A stretch of 64,000 nucleotides of DNA from Dyadobacter sp. CECT 9275 (GTDB lineage Bacteria > Bacteroidota > Bacteroidia > Cytophagales > Spirosomataceae). A program made the translations under genes and the position numbers. Where the stretch lies: contig NZ_CAJRAF010000002.1 in the NCBI RefSeq assembly GCF_907164905.1, positions 1 through 64,000 on the forward strand, read 5' to 3'. Shown here piece after piece: positions 34,258 to 45,586 of the stretch (positions are counted from its first letter, which is position 1; each line of letters starts with the position of its first letter). The notes below the pieces were generated by a model. It ran no database searches, was not told where the DNA came from, and saw nothing but the letters and a program-made list of their open reading frames with translations.

Positions 34258-36879
34258 ATGCGGCCCTTCCGAAGTCTTTTTCTCCTGGCCTTTTTATCCA
34301 TCGTCCGTATCGGCCAGGCCCAGCAACATACGGAAACGTTTCCAGATCAACCGGGATTGGAAACCAAATGGCGCGATAAAAACGATACTTTGCAAAAGGG
34401 AACGGGCGGAACCACGGTGAGCGGACAAATACTGGATATCGCCACGGGCCAGCCGGTGCCATTTGCGAGTGTTGTTTTGGTAAAGAGTAAGTATGGAACA
34501 AGTTCTGACGAACAGGGGAAATTTGTGATAAAGATAACCGGCGAGGATCATCAGATTACGTTTTCCTCGCTTGGCTATAAGCCCGAAAGCCAAATGATTG
34601 TGCCGGGGAAACAGCTCGGCATGACGGTTTACCTTGAAAGCAGCCAGACCCAGCTCGACGAAATTGTCATTAAATCCGGCAAAAGGCACCGCTACAAAAA
34701 TAAAGACAATCCTGCGGTCGAACTGATCCGGCAGGTGATCGATCACAAGGACAGGAACCGCATGCAAAATGCGGATTACCTTCAATATGATCAGTATGAA
34801 AGAATTGCTTTCTCAATGGTGGAGCTTTCTGATCGTTTTTTGACTAGCAGGGCGTTCAAAAAGTACCGCTTTTTGCTTGATACCACCCAGGTTATTGACG
34901 GCAAAAAGCAATCTGCTCTGCCCTTATACATGAGTGAAAAATCATATAAATTTTACAATCGTGCGAATCCGGGGAAATCGGTCAGCGTTTTGCAGGCGCA
35001 AAAGCAGGTGAATTTCAGCAGTTTCCTGGATTCGGCCGGCCTCGACATTTATTTGAACCGGCTGTATAGCCATGTGGATATTTATGCGAATAATATATTC
35101 ATTATGACCAGCCAGTTTTTAAGTCCGATTGCCGACCATGCGCCGGTCCTCTACAAGTTTTTTATCACAGATACCCTTCAAACAGGAAGCGGAAATGTAG
35201 TTGAAATCAGCTTTTTGCCCAGGAATAAGGGCGATATGCTTTTTGAGGGAAAGCTGCTCGTTACCCTGGACGGGAATTATTCCATCGTATCGGCAGACCT
35301 GAACGTCAACAAGGATGTTAATCTGAATTTTATCCGGTCATTGCAGGTACACCAGGACTTCCGGCGAGATCCCGATAGCCGGTATTATCTGGTCAAAAGC
35401 GATGTGAAAGCAAATTTCGGTTTGACGAAAGATAAAAAGGGCGGCGTATATGGACAGCGTACGATATTTTTTCAGCATTATAAGTCGGGAGTTCCCATGC
35501 CCGCATCATTTTATGAAGGCAAGAGCCAGCGGCTGGCAATCGAGCCGGTCAGGGCAGGGGCAGATTATTTCAAGTACCGGGCCGATACACTCACAGTCCA
35601 GCAGCAAAAAGTATATTCCAATATCGACAGCCTGAAAAAGATGCCCTCTTTTAAAAGGTTCATTTGGTTTAGCACGCTGGTAGCAGGCGGTTACGGTGAT
35701 TTTGGCAAATTTCAGGCTGGCCCCGTCGATGCGCTTTACTCCTACAATCTCGTAGAAGGCTCCCGCCTCAGAGTAGGCGGCAGAACAACCCCTTTGCTCA
35801 ATAAATCCATTTATCTGGAAGGGTATACCGCATACGGCTTTAAGGACAGGCAATTAAAGTATTACCTGAGTGGCGTTTATTCTTTTAATCAAAAGGCCCC
35901 CTCACAATATCCCAATAATTATTTCAAAGTAAGTTACCAGTACGACACCGATATTCCCGGACAAAATTTCCTGATTGATAAATCGCAGAGCCCGCTGGCC
36001 TCGATCAGAAGGGGAACGAATAATTTGTGGCTGTATAATAAAATTTTCAGGCTGGATTATCTCAAAGAACTGGAAAATCACCTTTCGTACAGTTTGATGT
36101 TTAAGAACTGGAATCAGCAGCCAGCCGGAGGGCTGGTTTACCAGGCGGCGTTTCGGCCGGACAGGCCCATCCGTCAGGTAACCGCCACCGAAATAGGAAT
36201 AGGACTGCGTTATGCACCGCACGAACGTATTTTCCAGGGAATGATGCACCGCCGGACTATTGCCGGCAAATATCCGATCCTGTCTGCTCAGGCCAATTTT
36301 GGTATGATTGCGGATGCCCAGCGGCCGCGCAGCTATGTGAACCTGAGCGGAAGTGTATTTAAGCGCTTTTACCTCTCACAATTCGGATTTAGTGATATAA
36401 CCCTTCATGGCGGCGCAGTTATGGGGCAGGTTCCATTTCCGTTTCTGAATATTCTTCCTGCCAATCAGACTTACCTGTACGAAAAGAATGCCTATAACAT
36501 GATGAACTTTCTGGAATTTGTCGCAGATCATTATGCAGGCCTCAATGTAACGCATAGTTTCGAGGGTTTCTTTTTGAATAAGATTCCGGCTGTGCAAAGA
36601 CTGAACCTGCGCGAATACCTTTCTTTCAAAATACTTTTTGGCGGTCTCAGAAGGGAAAATAACCCGCTTTATAATAAAGATCTTTACCAGTTTCCGCTCG
36701 ACACAAACGCGGTCCCGGCTACTTATGCAATGGGGAAAACACCTTACCTGGAAGCGGGTGTAGGTATTGGAAATATTTTTAAAATACTTAGAGTCAGTGT
36801 AGTTAAGAGATTTAATTACCTCAATCATCCGGGCGTTGCCCCCATCGGCGTGAGGTTCAGTTTCACACCCGAGTTTTGA
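34258..36879 (+). CDS. DUF5686/carboxypeptidase-regulatory-like outer-membrane protein
   Basis: This is 873 aa from ATG 34258 with a signal peptide (SLFLLAFLSIVRIGQAQ). A carboxypeptidase-D-like beta-sandwich lies at about 48-140 (VSGQILDIATGQPVPFASVVL, FSSLGYKPES). A long domain of the DUF5686 type then follows (NPAVELIRQVIDHKDRNR, LPLYMSEKSYKFY, SQFLSPIADHAPVLYKFF). The C-terminal half is beta-strand-rich and barrel-like, ending GVRFSFTPEF. Such proteins are common outer-membrane components of Bacteroidota with no assigned biochemical role. It precedes serine palmitoyltransferase by 57 bp, which may place it in envelope-lipid biology. Confidence 0.85.
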   Translation: MRPFRSLFLLAFLSIVRIGQAQQHTETFPDQPGLETKWRDKNDTLQKGTGGTTVSGQILDIATGQPVPFASVVLVKSKYGTSSDEQGKFVIKITGEDHQITFSSLGYKPESQMIVPGKQLGMTVYLESSQTQLDEIVIKSGKRHRYKNKDNPAVELIRQVIDHKDRNRMQNADYLQYDQYERIAFSMVELSDRFLTSRAFKKYRFLLDTTQVIDGKKQSALPLYMSEKSYKFYNRANPGKSVSVLQAQKQVNFSSFLDSAGLDIYLNRLYSHVDIYANNIFIMTSQFLSPIADHAPVLYKFFITDTLQTGSGNVVEISFLPRNKGDMLFEGKLLVTLDGNYSIVSADLNVNKDVNLNFIRSLQVHQDFRRDPDSRYYLVKSDVKANFGLTKDKKGGVYGQRTIFFQHYKSGVPMPASFYEGKSQRLAIEPVRAGADYFKYRADTLTVQQQKVYSNIDSLKKMPSFKRFIWFSTLVAGGYGDFGKFQAGPVDALYSYNLVEGSRLRVGGRTTPLLNKSIYLEGYTAYGFKDRQLKYYLSGVYSFNQKAPSQYPNNYFKVSYQYDTDIPGQNFLIDKSQSPLASIRRGTNNLWLYNKIFRLDYLKELENHLSYSLMFKNWNQQPAGGLVYQAAFRPDRPIRQVTATEIGIGLRYAPHERIFQGMMHRRTIAGKYPILSAQANFGMIADAQRPRSYVNLSGSVFKRFYLSQFGFSDITLHGGAVMGQVPFPFLNILPANQTYLYEKNAYNMMNFLEFVADHYAGLNVTHSFEGFFLNKIPAVQRLNLREYLSFKILFGGLRRENNPLYNKDLYQFPLDTNAVPATYAMGKTPYLEAGVGIGNIFKILRVSVVKRFNYLNHPGVAPIGVRFSFTPEF

Positions 36880-36933
36880 TCCGGAAGTAAACGGATCCTT
36901 CTTAATCGATCTCATTTACATAAAACCAATTGA

Positions 36934-39232
<2,299 letters not shown>

Positions 39233-39236
<4 letters not shown>

Positions 39237-40003
39237 AGGTATTAATTATTGAAGATGAGGCGGTTGCGGCAAGAAGGTTGCAAAATTTGCTGCATGAAGT
39301 GGATCCGTCTATCGAAGTTGTCTCGGTGGTTGACAGCATCGAAGATGCCGTTCTCTGGTTCGGCGAGTTTGCACATCCGGAGCTGATCTTTATGGACATC
39401 ATGCTTGCTGACGGACAGTCATTTGAAATATTTGAGCATGTTGAAATCAAAGTGCCCATTATCTTCACGACTGCCTACGACGAGTTTGCCATCAAGGCGT
39501 TTAAAGTCAACAGTATCGACTATTTGTTAAAGCCGATTGAATTGCCGCTGCTTGCCGATGCGCTGAAAAAATTTCATTCCCTGATACGCCCCCACCAAAA
39601 TATGAAGGAAGTCATAGCATCGTTGCTGGTGACCAGGCAGGGAAACGAGGAACCAAGGCCGGACTTTAAAAACAGGTTCCTGGTGAAGCTTGGGGATAAA
39701 TTTATTCCTATCCCCATTTCGGAAGTGTCCTATTTTAGTTTTGAGGATAAGATTTCCTTTTTATATACGAACAGCAACAGGAGATACATGCTTGATCATA
39801 CGCTAGACGAATTGGAAAAATTGGTTGACCCGACGCTTTTTTTCAGGTTAAACAGGCAGTATATAGTCTCTTTTTCTGCGATAAAAAGTGTTCACAATTA
39901 TTTTAACGGAAAGCTGAAAGTTTTTACCGAGCCGCTGGTTTCTGCCGGTATTATCGTAAGTAAAGAAAGGGCGCAATCGTTTAAGTCCTGGCTCAATAAG
40001 TAA
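39233..40003 (+). CDS. LytTR-family response regulator
   Basis: This 256-aa protein has a receiver domain (1-120) with the acidic pair EDE near residue 7, phospho-acceptor Asp55 in LIFMDIML, Thr in FTTAYDEF and Lys in YLLKPIE. A LytTR DNA-binding domain follows at about 150-250 (FLVKLGDKFIPI, FRLNRQYIVSFSAIKSV). It pairs with the overlapping sensor kinase. Position suggests that it controls envelope or sphingolipid genes nearby. A hairpin at 40038-40080 follows. Confidence 0.93.
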
Positions 40004-40037
40004 GCTGTAATTGTCAGAACCCCAAATTGCAGAGGTT

Positions 40038-40080
40038 AGCCACGAGTTGACGTGCCATGACAGGCCGTCAATTCGTGGCT
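40038..40080 (+). terminator. 15-bp hairpin after the LytTR gene
   Basis: AGCCACGAGTTGACG (40038-40052) and CGTCAATTCGTGGCT (40066-40080) pair over 15 positions with a single G-T pair. It probably ends the spt-kinase-regulator transcript, although only a weak T-tract follows. The rest of the 273-bp gap shows nothing clear. Confidence 0.65.
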
Positions 40081-40276
40081 GATTTGCATTCTGACTCATG
40101 CCGGTTCACTGACTCAAATTAGGTCCGGGCTTTGCCTGTTTTCCCGCGGTTATTTCATTCCGGAAAATCTACGTTTTATAGCATCTTTGTTCTGCTTCGT
40201 TACAATCTGCTCTCTCGTCTCGTACGTGTTGAATAATATTGTCGTATAAATATTTCAATGCTTATCCGATAAATTT

Positions 40277-41944
40277 ATGGAGCCACAACTGGGCCAGTTC
40301 ATCATTGCTTATGGTTACCTGGGAATTTTTATTTTGGTTTATTTGCAGGAAACGGGCGTACCTACATTTGTCCCCAATGAACTACTGATGTTATTCTCGG
40401 GCTATCTGGCTTACGCCGGAATGCTCGATTTACAGCTGTTGATCGGGGTGACCGTGTTCGCCGATTTTCTGGGAACGCTTTCGTTGTATTGTATTTTCTA
40501 TTTTTTTGGTTCTTACCTGTTGGCAAAAAAGCCCGGATGGCTACCCGTATCCACGTCTGTGCTGGACAGGCTTCGGATCAAGGTTGTTGAGGGCGGAACA
40601 GTAAAATTGTTTATCCTCAGGATCACGCCCTTTGTCCGCGGCTATACGTCCTGTATGGCGGGGCTCATACGTTTGAATCCCCGCAGCTACATTCCGATCG
40701 CGCTGTTGTCTTCTTTGGCTGTGTGCGCTCCTTACATCATTTTCGGAAAAATGATGGGGGCACAAACCAGTCTGATGTTAGACAAATTTTCAGCCATCCT
40801 GGAAGGCTTCCTGGCCGTGGTGTTGGTGCTTACGGTCCTATACATCGGTTTTCAGATCATTCGGTTCTTCAAAAACAAAGCAAGGGAATCGGAAAGGGCT
40901 GCTTACCAGCTGGATAAAACACTCAGGATACACATGGTTTCGGAAACCGAGTACTTCACACGCGGACAAGGGGTTCATACGGCTTTTGTGGAACTGACGC
41001 GGTTAATGAAGGAAGACACGACCATGGCGATCTGCGTTAATGAAAGAGGTAGCGGTCATGTTTTTCATTCACATACGTACGGGCCCTACTATTTTTGGAA
41101 GGGACGCAACTATAAAGGCAGGCGAATTCTGACCGCCCATGTAATCCCTGATTCGAGCCGGGGGGCGATCCCCTTCTGGAAGCTGCTGCTGCCCCTCACT
41201 CGGCGATATCTCAAAATGGCGTATGCTTATGCCGACGTGGTGATCGCTATTTCTCCCACCGTCGAAAAGGAAATCAGGGCGCTGGGCGTCACCTCAAAAA
41301 TCGTACGTATACCCAACCCCGTTATCAGGGAAATCTGGTCGGGCTCGGATGAAAAAAGGAATAGGGGACGGTTACAATTGGGTGTGGCTGATGGCCAGCA
41401 TTTAATCATAGGTGTGGGGCAGCTGCAACAACGCAAGGGTGTCGAAGATTTTATCGATATGGCAATTTCAATGCCGGATTCCAGGTTTGTGTGGGTCGGC
41501 GGGCGTCCCATGGGGCTGTTTACAGAAGGCATCGCGCGTATCAACCAAAGAATCGAGAATGCCCCCTCCAATGTATTTTTTACGGGGCTGCTTGAGCTGG
41601 ACGACATGCCGTCCATGTATGCCGCTGCCGACATTTTCTTATTTCCGTCATACCAGGAAAATTGTCCGCTGGCACCTTTGGAAGCCGCCGCCGCTGGTTT
41701 GCCGGTGGTGTTCAGGGACATTGCCGAATATACCAGCCTGTTTCAAGCTCCGTATCTGAAAGCCTCATCCACACCGGAGTTTGTGGATATTACCAAAAAG
41801 CTTATAGGTAGTTCTGACTTTTATCAAGAGGCGGTTGAGATGTCTGCAAAGCTGATTGCCGGGTTCGACAAGGAGACAATCAAAGCTGAAATCAATGGGG
41901 GGATCAGTACCGAAAACGGCCCGACCAGGTTCCCCAGCTTTTGA
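40277..41944 (+). CDS. DedA (VTT)-glycosyltransferase family 4 fusion protein
   Basis: This is a 555-aa protein made of two modules. Residues 1-205 are a DedA/VTT-type membrane domain with several hydrophobic segments and the family signatures FVPNELLMLFSGYLA and ITPFVRGYTSCMAGL. Residues ~225-545 are a GT-B glycosyltransferase of family 4 type, with VIAISPTVEKEI, the donor-site GVGQLQQRKGVEDFI and the E-x7-E motif in ENCPLAPLEAAAAGLPVV. DedA proteins act as lipid scramblases or flippases, and GT4 enzymes commonly glycosylate lipids or build envelope glycans. Fusion of the two suggests that a glycolipid is made and moved across the membrane by one polypeptide (inference). No frameshift joins them; the frame is continuous. 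Confidence 0.85.
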   Translation: MEPQLGQFIIAYGYLGIFILVYLQETGVPTFVPNELLMLFSGYLAYAGMLDLQLLIGVTVFADFLGTLSLYCIFYFFGSYLLAKKPGWLPVSTSVLDRLRIKVVEGGTVKLFILRITPFVRGYTSCMAGLIRLNPRSYIPIALLSSLAVCAPYIIFGKMMGAQTSLMLDKFSAILEGFLAVVLVLTVLYIGFQIIRFFKNKARESERAAYQLDKTLRIHMVSETEYFTRGQGVHTAFVELTRLMKEDTTMAICVNERGSGHVFHSHTYGPYYFWKGRNYKGRRILTAHVIPDSSRGAIPFWKLLLPLTRRYLKMAYAYADVVIAISPTVEKEIRALGVTSKIVRIPNPVIREIWSGSDEKRNRGRLQLGVADGQHLIIGVGQLQQRKGVEDFIDMAISMPDSRFVWVGGRPMGLFTEGIARINQRIENAPSNVFFTGLLELDDMPSMYAAADIFLFPSYQENCPLAPLEAAAAGLPVVFRDIAEYTSLFQAPYLKASSTPEFVDITKKLIGSSDFYQEAVEMSAKLIAGFDKETIKAEINGGISTENGPTRFPSF

Positions 41945-41985
41945 ATGCATCCTAGTCGCTGTGGAGCCGGGGTTTGTAGCCCAAA

Positions 41986-42026
41986 GTAGCATACACCAAA
42001 AACACGGGGAGGCTGGTGTATGCTAC
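41986..42026. terminator. bidirectional terminator-like hairpin between convergent genes
   Basis: GTAGCATACACCA (41986-41998) and TGGTGTATGCTAC (42014-42026) form a 13-bp perfect stem between the plus-strand DedA-GT gene and the minus-strand flavin reductase gene. It has no long T-run, but the position between two gene ends supports a shared terminator. Confidence 0.7.
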
Positions 42027-42041
42027 CTGGTTAGCAGAAGG

Positions 42042-42623
42042 TTACGCTGTGATCTCCTTCCATTTGGTCATCCTGGCCTTCATATCGATGGTACGGCCAT
42101 CCAGGCTGAAAGTGCCGTCGCCTTTATGATGAAAGATGCGCTGTTCTTTCCTGCTCCTGTTGACCCAGGCCCTTACTGCCTCGACCACAAAAAGGTTGTA
42201 TTTTTCTGACAACTGTGTATCGACAACCCGGCATTCGATGTTGGCCAGACATTGTTTAATGAGCGGCGCGCCGACAATTTCGGCGTCGAGAGGGTCCAGA
42301 TTAAACCGTTTGAACTTGTCTGTTTCCGCTCCGCTGCAATTCCCGATATCCACGGCTTTCTCCATCAAATCAGCTCCGGGGATAGCTATCACACACGTTC
42401 CGGTCTCTACCAGCGCCTTATGGCTGAAGTCCCATGGCCCCATGACGAATGCGATTAACGGCGGGTCATGCTGAACCATCATGTGAAAGCCCATTGTCAT
42501 GATGTTACTGTTGTCCTGGTGGCCAGTGGTGACCAGCACTAACGGCCCGGGTTCCAGCAATCGAGCCAGCTTGTTCAGCGGATACGCTTCCATCTGTTTC
42601 TGTCTGTATGCATCATCGTTCAT
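42042..42623 (-). CDS. flavin reductase-like (FMN-binding) protein
   Basis: This is 193 aa from ATG 42623 (the frame stays open further upstream without a sensible N-terminus). The flavin reductase-like fold shows in PLVLVTTG, NIMTMGFHMMVQHDPPLIAFVMG, TCVIAIPGADLMEKAVDIGN and LANIECRVVD. These proteins bind FMN and reduce it with NAD(P)H, often supplying reduced flavin to monooxygenases. An FAD-dependent monooxygenase is encoded 1.3 kb away beyond the AraC gene, which makes a functional link possible. The gene stands alone on the minus strand. Confidence 0.87.
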   Translation of the reverse strand: MNDDAYRQKQMEAYPLNKLARLLEPGPLVLVTTGHQDNSNIMTMGFHMMVQHDPPLIAFVMGPWDFSHKALVETGTCVIAIPGADLMEKAVDIGNCSGAETDKFKRFNLDPLDAEIVGAPLIKQCLANIECRVVDTQLSEKYNLFVVEAVRAWVNRSRKEQRIFHHKGDGTFSLDGRTIDMKARMTKWKEITA

Positions 42624-42897
42624 TTTTGCTGAATAACGGCGTCGGCGGTTCGTTTGCGAATGAGCCTGCTGCCTCGCCCGCGATGGCTGCTCCACCTCTG
42701 GCACCCCATTCAGTTGGTCTGTGCCACGCCGATTTTTGCTATGCAAAAATCGGGCTTACCAGCCGCGACTCGGTTTGGTAAATGGTAAAAAACAGGTTTT
42801 GCAATGCGTTGCGGTCCGGAAATTGCGCTTCCAGGTAAGCGGTATCGCGTCCGGTCCGTCACCGGGTTCAGGCCTCCCGGAGCCGGTCGCGGTGTTT
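42624..42897 (-). other. gap upstream of flavin reductase
   Basis: 274 bp between the flavin reductase start and the AraC stop. The reading frame of the reductase stays open into it, but the codons look non-coding. No promoter box of the TAnnTTTG type was found on the minus strand. Confidence 0.35.
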
Positions 42898-43857
42898 TCA
42901 GCTGAACGAACCGGCGCTCCACTTTTTGGGCGTCGTTCCGAAGTGGCGCTCGAATAACCTTCCGAAGTGGCTCAAATTGGTAAACCCCAGCCGGTACCCC
43001 GTCTCGGATACCGACAAATGCTCTTGTTGCAGAAGCCTTGCCGCTTCCTGCATGCGCAGAAATTGATGGTACTCATAAAGCCCTTTGCCGAATACCTGGG
43101 TGAAAAGTTTCCGGAGCCTGATGGTATTCATACCACTGAGTTTTACCAGGTCATCCTGTGCCCAGGGCTTGTCCAGCGAGGATGCGATCCGATCCCGTAC
43201 CCGGTATACGGCCTCTATTTCCTCATGCCGCAGATGCTGGTGTGGCACCGCCTGCCGGTGGGCCAAATTGGTGAAGAGCAAATAGAGCAGTTCAAGGGAT
43301 TTCAGTTTGTAATAGGCTTCGGGAAGTGTGATGGCGGAAGAGCCATGAACAACCTCATTGACCACGGTCGCCATCTGGGGCGACATAAACTCTTCGATCA
43401 GCAGCGTTTTTTCCTGATGAAACAGGTATTCAAATGTACGATGATCTTTACCAAGGAAATTTTTTAGGTAATCCAGGCCGATTAAAATACTGATCTGACG
43501 AATGGTGATGCCCGCAGGAAACAGCACCTCGCTTTCCAGGTGCAGGGGCGTAATCTGCACGTGAGGCTGCTCCTGAGGATGCCTGTTACCCGCCATCGGC
43601 TGATCCGAAGCCCGGCTGATGATGTTCTGAAATGAAATTAACAGGCCTCTGTCAATGATATCAATGGATTTCCTGCGGTAGGAAAGCGTTTTATCCGCCA
43701 CGACCGAGCGGACCATGATCAGCATTTCGGGGAGCAGATCAATGATCCGGACTTCATGCAGCCGGAGGGATTGTAACCCTTCACCGAATGCCGAAACCGG
43801 GATACCCATCCTGGCGGCCCAATAGAGCATCTGATTCTTGTTTTCCTGGTCAGGCAT
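42898..43857 (-). CDS. AraC-family transcriptional regulator
   Basis: This 319-aa protein has a long N-terminal domain without recognised ligand motifs and a C-terminal AraC double HTH (WAQDDLVKLSGMNTIRLRKLFTQVFG, then LSVSETGYRLGFTNLSHFGRLFERHFG and TPKKW). The shape resembles the PchR-like AraC group common in Bacteroidota. It is divergently transcribed from the FAD monooxygenase at 43948, with 90 bp between the two starts. An inverted repeat over the monooxygenase promoter is a plausible operator. Confidence 0.9.
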   Translation of the reverse strand: MPDQENKNQMLYWAARMGIPVSAFGEGLQSLRLHEVRIIDLLPEMLIMVRSVVADKTLSYRRKSIDIIDRGLLISFQNIISRASDQPMAGNRHPQEQPHVQITPLHLESEVLFPAGITIRQISILIGLDYLKNFLGKDHRTFEYLFHQEKTLLIEEFMSPQMATVVNEVVHGSSAITLPEAYYKLKSLELLYLLFTNLAHRQAVPHQHLRHEEIEAVYRVRDRIASSLDKPWAQDDLVKLSGMNTIRLRKLFTQVFGKGLYEYHQFLRMQEAARLLQQEHLSVSETGYRLGFTNLSHFGRLFERHFGTTPKKWSAGSFS

Positions 43858-43911
43858 TTTTTTGGACTATTATTACTTCTTGACGGGCTATTTTATCCCT
43901 TAAAGTAGGAA

Positions 43912-43930
43912 TAAGTTTGCATTGTCAAAC
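43912..43930 (+). promoter_or_regulatory. promoter and palindrome before the FAD monooxygenase
   Basis: TAAGTTTG (43912-43919) matches the -7 consensus 29 bp before the ATG. GTTTG (43915-43919) and CAAAC (43926-43930) form a short inverted repeat overlapping it, a possible binding site for the divergent AraC regulator. Confidence 0.45.
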
Positions 43931-43947
43931 ATTTAAAACCAATAACA

Positions 43948-45120
43948 ATGAAAAAGAACATGCTGATATCAGGGGGTGGTATTGCCGGGTTAACGGCGGC
44001 AAAATTGCTCTCCGCACAGGGGCATCAGGTAACATTGATCGACAAGGCGCCTGCTTTCAGCAAGGCAGGGTTTCTGCTCTCGCTCAAAAGCTTCGGCGTG
44101 AGGATCATGGATGAGCTTGGGTTGACCGGCAACCTTTTACGGGAGTCGTCGCCGTCGGAATACGCCACTTTCCTGGAAGCAAATGACCAGGTCATTCAGC
44201 ATATCAGTTATGAAAAGATGAGCCGGAATACAGAGCGGTCCGTGCTGATCTCCCGGGGCGGTTTGCATCACGTGTTGTTCGAAGACATCAAAGACACTGT
44301 ACCGGTGCGGTTTCAGACAACGATCCACCGGCTCGTGCGCCACGAAGAAGCGACGCTGGTTACGCTGTCGGACGGCAGTGAGCTTATGGCGGATCTGGTC
44401 ATTGTTGCGGAAGGCCTGCGTTCTCCCACCAGGGAACGGTACTTTGAGGGTTGTAAACTGGAAGATTTCAGTACGCTCTATATGGGCGGGAAGCTGAAAT
44501 ATGCTCATGGATATACGGTCGGTTCGTTCAAGATCTACATGGATGTCCACAAGATGCTTTCTATTTATCCGATTGGCCCGGACGAGATTGCCATCCAATG
44601 CTACATTCATCACCAGGGCGAGTTACCGGCCGCCGGCCTGAATGCAACGGAGCTGCTGGAAAGGTCCTTTCAGGAATACAGCCAGGATGTGCAGGACCTG
44701 CTTCACCGGTTCGCAGCAAACGGGTTGATGTTCGTGGACAAAATGGGCATGGTCAGCGCCCCGAACCTGGTCAGCGGCCCGCTGGTTTTGCTGGGTGATG
44801 TCGGTTACTGTCCTACGGCGCTGTCGGGCATGGGGGCGTCCATGTCCATCTATGGAGCCAAAGCGTTGGCCCACTTCGTTGGTCAAACGCCCGGCGACCT
44901 GCCGTTGGCCTGCAATAACTACAATACGCTGATGCAGCCCATCATTGAAAAGTTTCAGGGAAATGCAAAGCGAAATGCCGCAGCCTTCATTCCAGCCAGC
45001 ACCGGACAACTGGACCAGTTCGTTCGTTCATTCAGGGCAGCTTCCGATGCCGAGCTGCAAAAAATCATGACCGATCCGATTTTGTTAACCGAAGAGCAGC
45101 TGCGCTTTCAGATCAGCTGA
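43948..45120 (+). CDS. FAD-dependent monooxygenase (PHBH-like fold)
   Basis: This 390-aa protein has the N-terminal dinucleotide motif SGGGIAGLTAAKLL, an acidic residue in VTLIDKA, the middle DG-like motif in LVIVAEGLRSPTR, and the FAD-ribityl motif LLGDVGYCPTALSGMGASMSI. This order defines class A flavoprotein monooxygenases (aromatic hydroxylases, TetX-type enzymes). There is no signal peptide and no second NAD(P)H domain, as expected for the class. The substrate is unknown. A drug- or xenobiotic-modifying enzyme under AraC control is plausible but unproven. Confidence 0.88.
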   Translation: MKKNMLISGGGIAGLTAAKLLSAQGHQVTLIDKAPAFSKAGFLLSLKSFGVRIMDELGLTGNLLRESSPSEYATFLEANDQVIQHISYEKMSRNTERSVLISRGGLHHVLFEDIKDTVPVRFQTTIHRLVRHEEATLVTLSDGSELMADLVIVAEGLRSPTRERYFEGCKLEDFSTLYMGGKLKYAHGYTVGSFKIYMDVHKMLSIYPIGPDEIAIQCYIHHQGELPAAGLNATELLERSFQEYSQDVQDLLHRFAANGLMFVDKMGMVSAPNLVSGPLVLLGDVGYCPTALSGMGASMSIYGAKALAHFVGQTPGDLPLACNNYNTLMQPIIEKFQGNAKRNAAAFIPASTGQLDQFVRSFRAASDAELQKIMTDPILLTEEQLRFQIS

Positions 45121-45586
45121 AAAGGAGGTTGGAATCTGGCCTTTCCGGCAACTGTCGCCGCAGATTCGCCCTCACATTTGTCATTACAAACCGCGCGCTT
45201 TACTTTTAGCAAAAGGACAGGGAGTATGACGTATGAAACCGCTTTTTGCTTACATCGAATCTAAATCTTTGCATTCACTTATGAAAATACAAATGGGTTA
45301 ATCAGACAATATTTTCCGAAATCGTGCCTCTTTGGAATAGTAAGAGAATCTGATATATGCTGAAATTTTCAACCAGTAAGAAACTGAGTGAAAATTTCAG
45401 CTCACCGTGTACCGATAAGAAGTGGATGAAAAATATATTCTGGGTGGCAGTGGGGTTAATTTTGAAACTTGTGACAAATGGCGTTTTTACATGGCCTGGG
45501 TCGATGTCAACTGGACAGGGAAAATGGTTTTCACGCATGTCTCTTGCAGGCGAACTGCGCGGGTAATTAGCAGATGTTCTTTTCAA
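45121..45586. other. gap between monooxygenase and GH32 with a 13-bp palindrome
   Basis: 466 bp without a supported gene between convergent genes. GCTGAAATTTTCA (45359-45371) and TGAAAATTTCAGC (45389-45401) are exact inverted repeats around a 17-nt loop. They could be a terminator or an operator. Short frames over it on both strands have no coding features. Confidence 0.55.

Noticed and set aside
42624..42746. N-terminal extension of the flavin reductase to 42746
   Set aside because: The extra 41 residues are Arg/Gln-rich without family similarity; ATG 42623 gives the normal family start.
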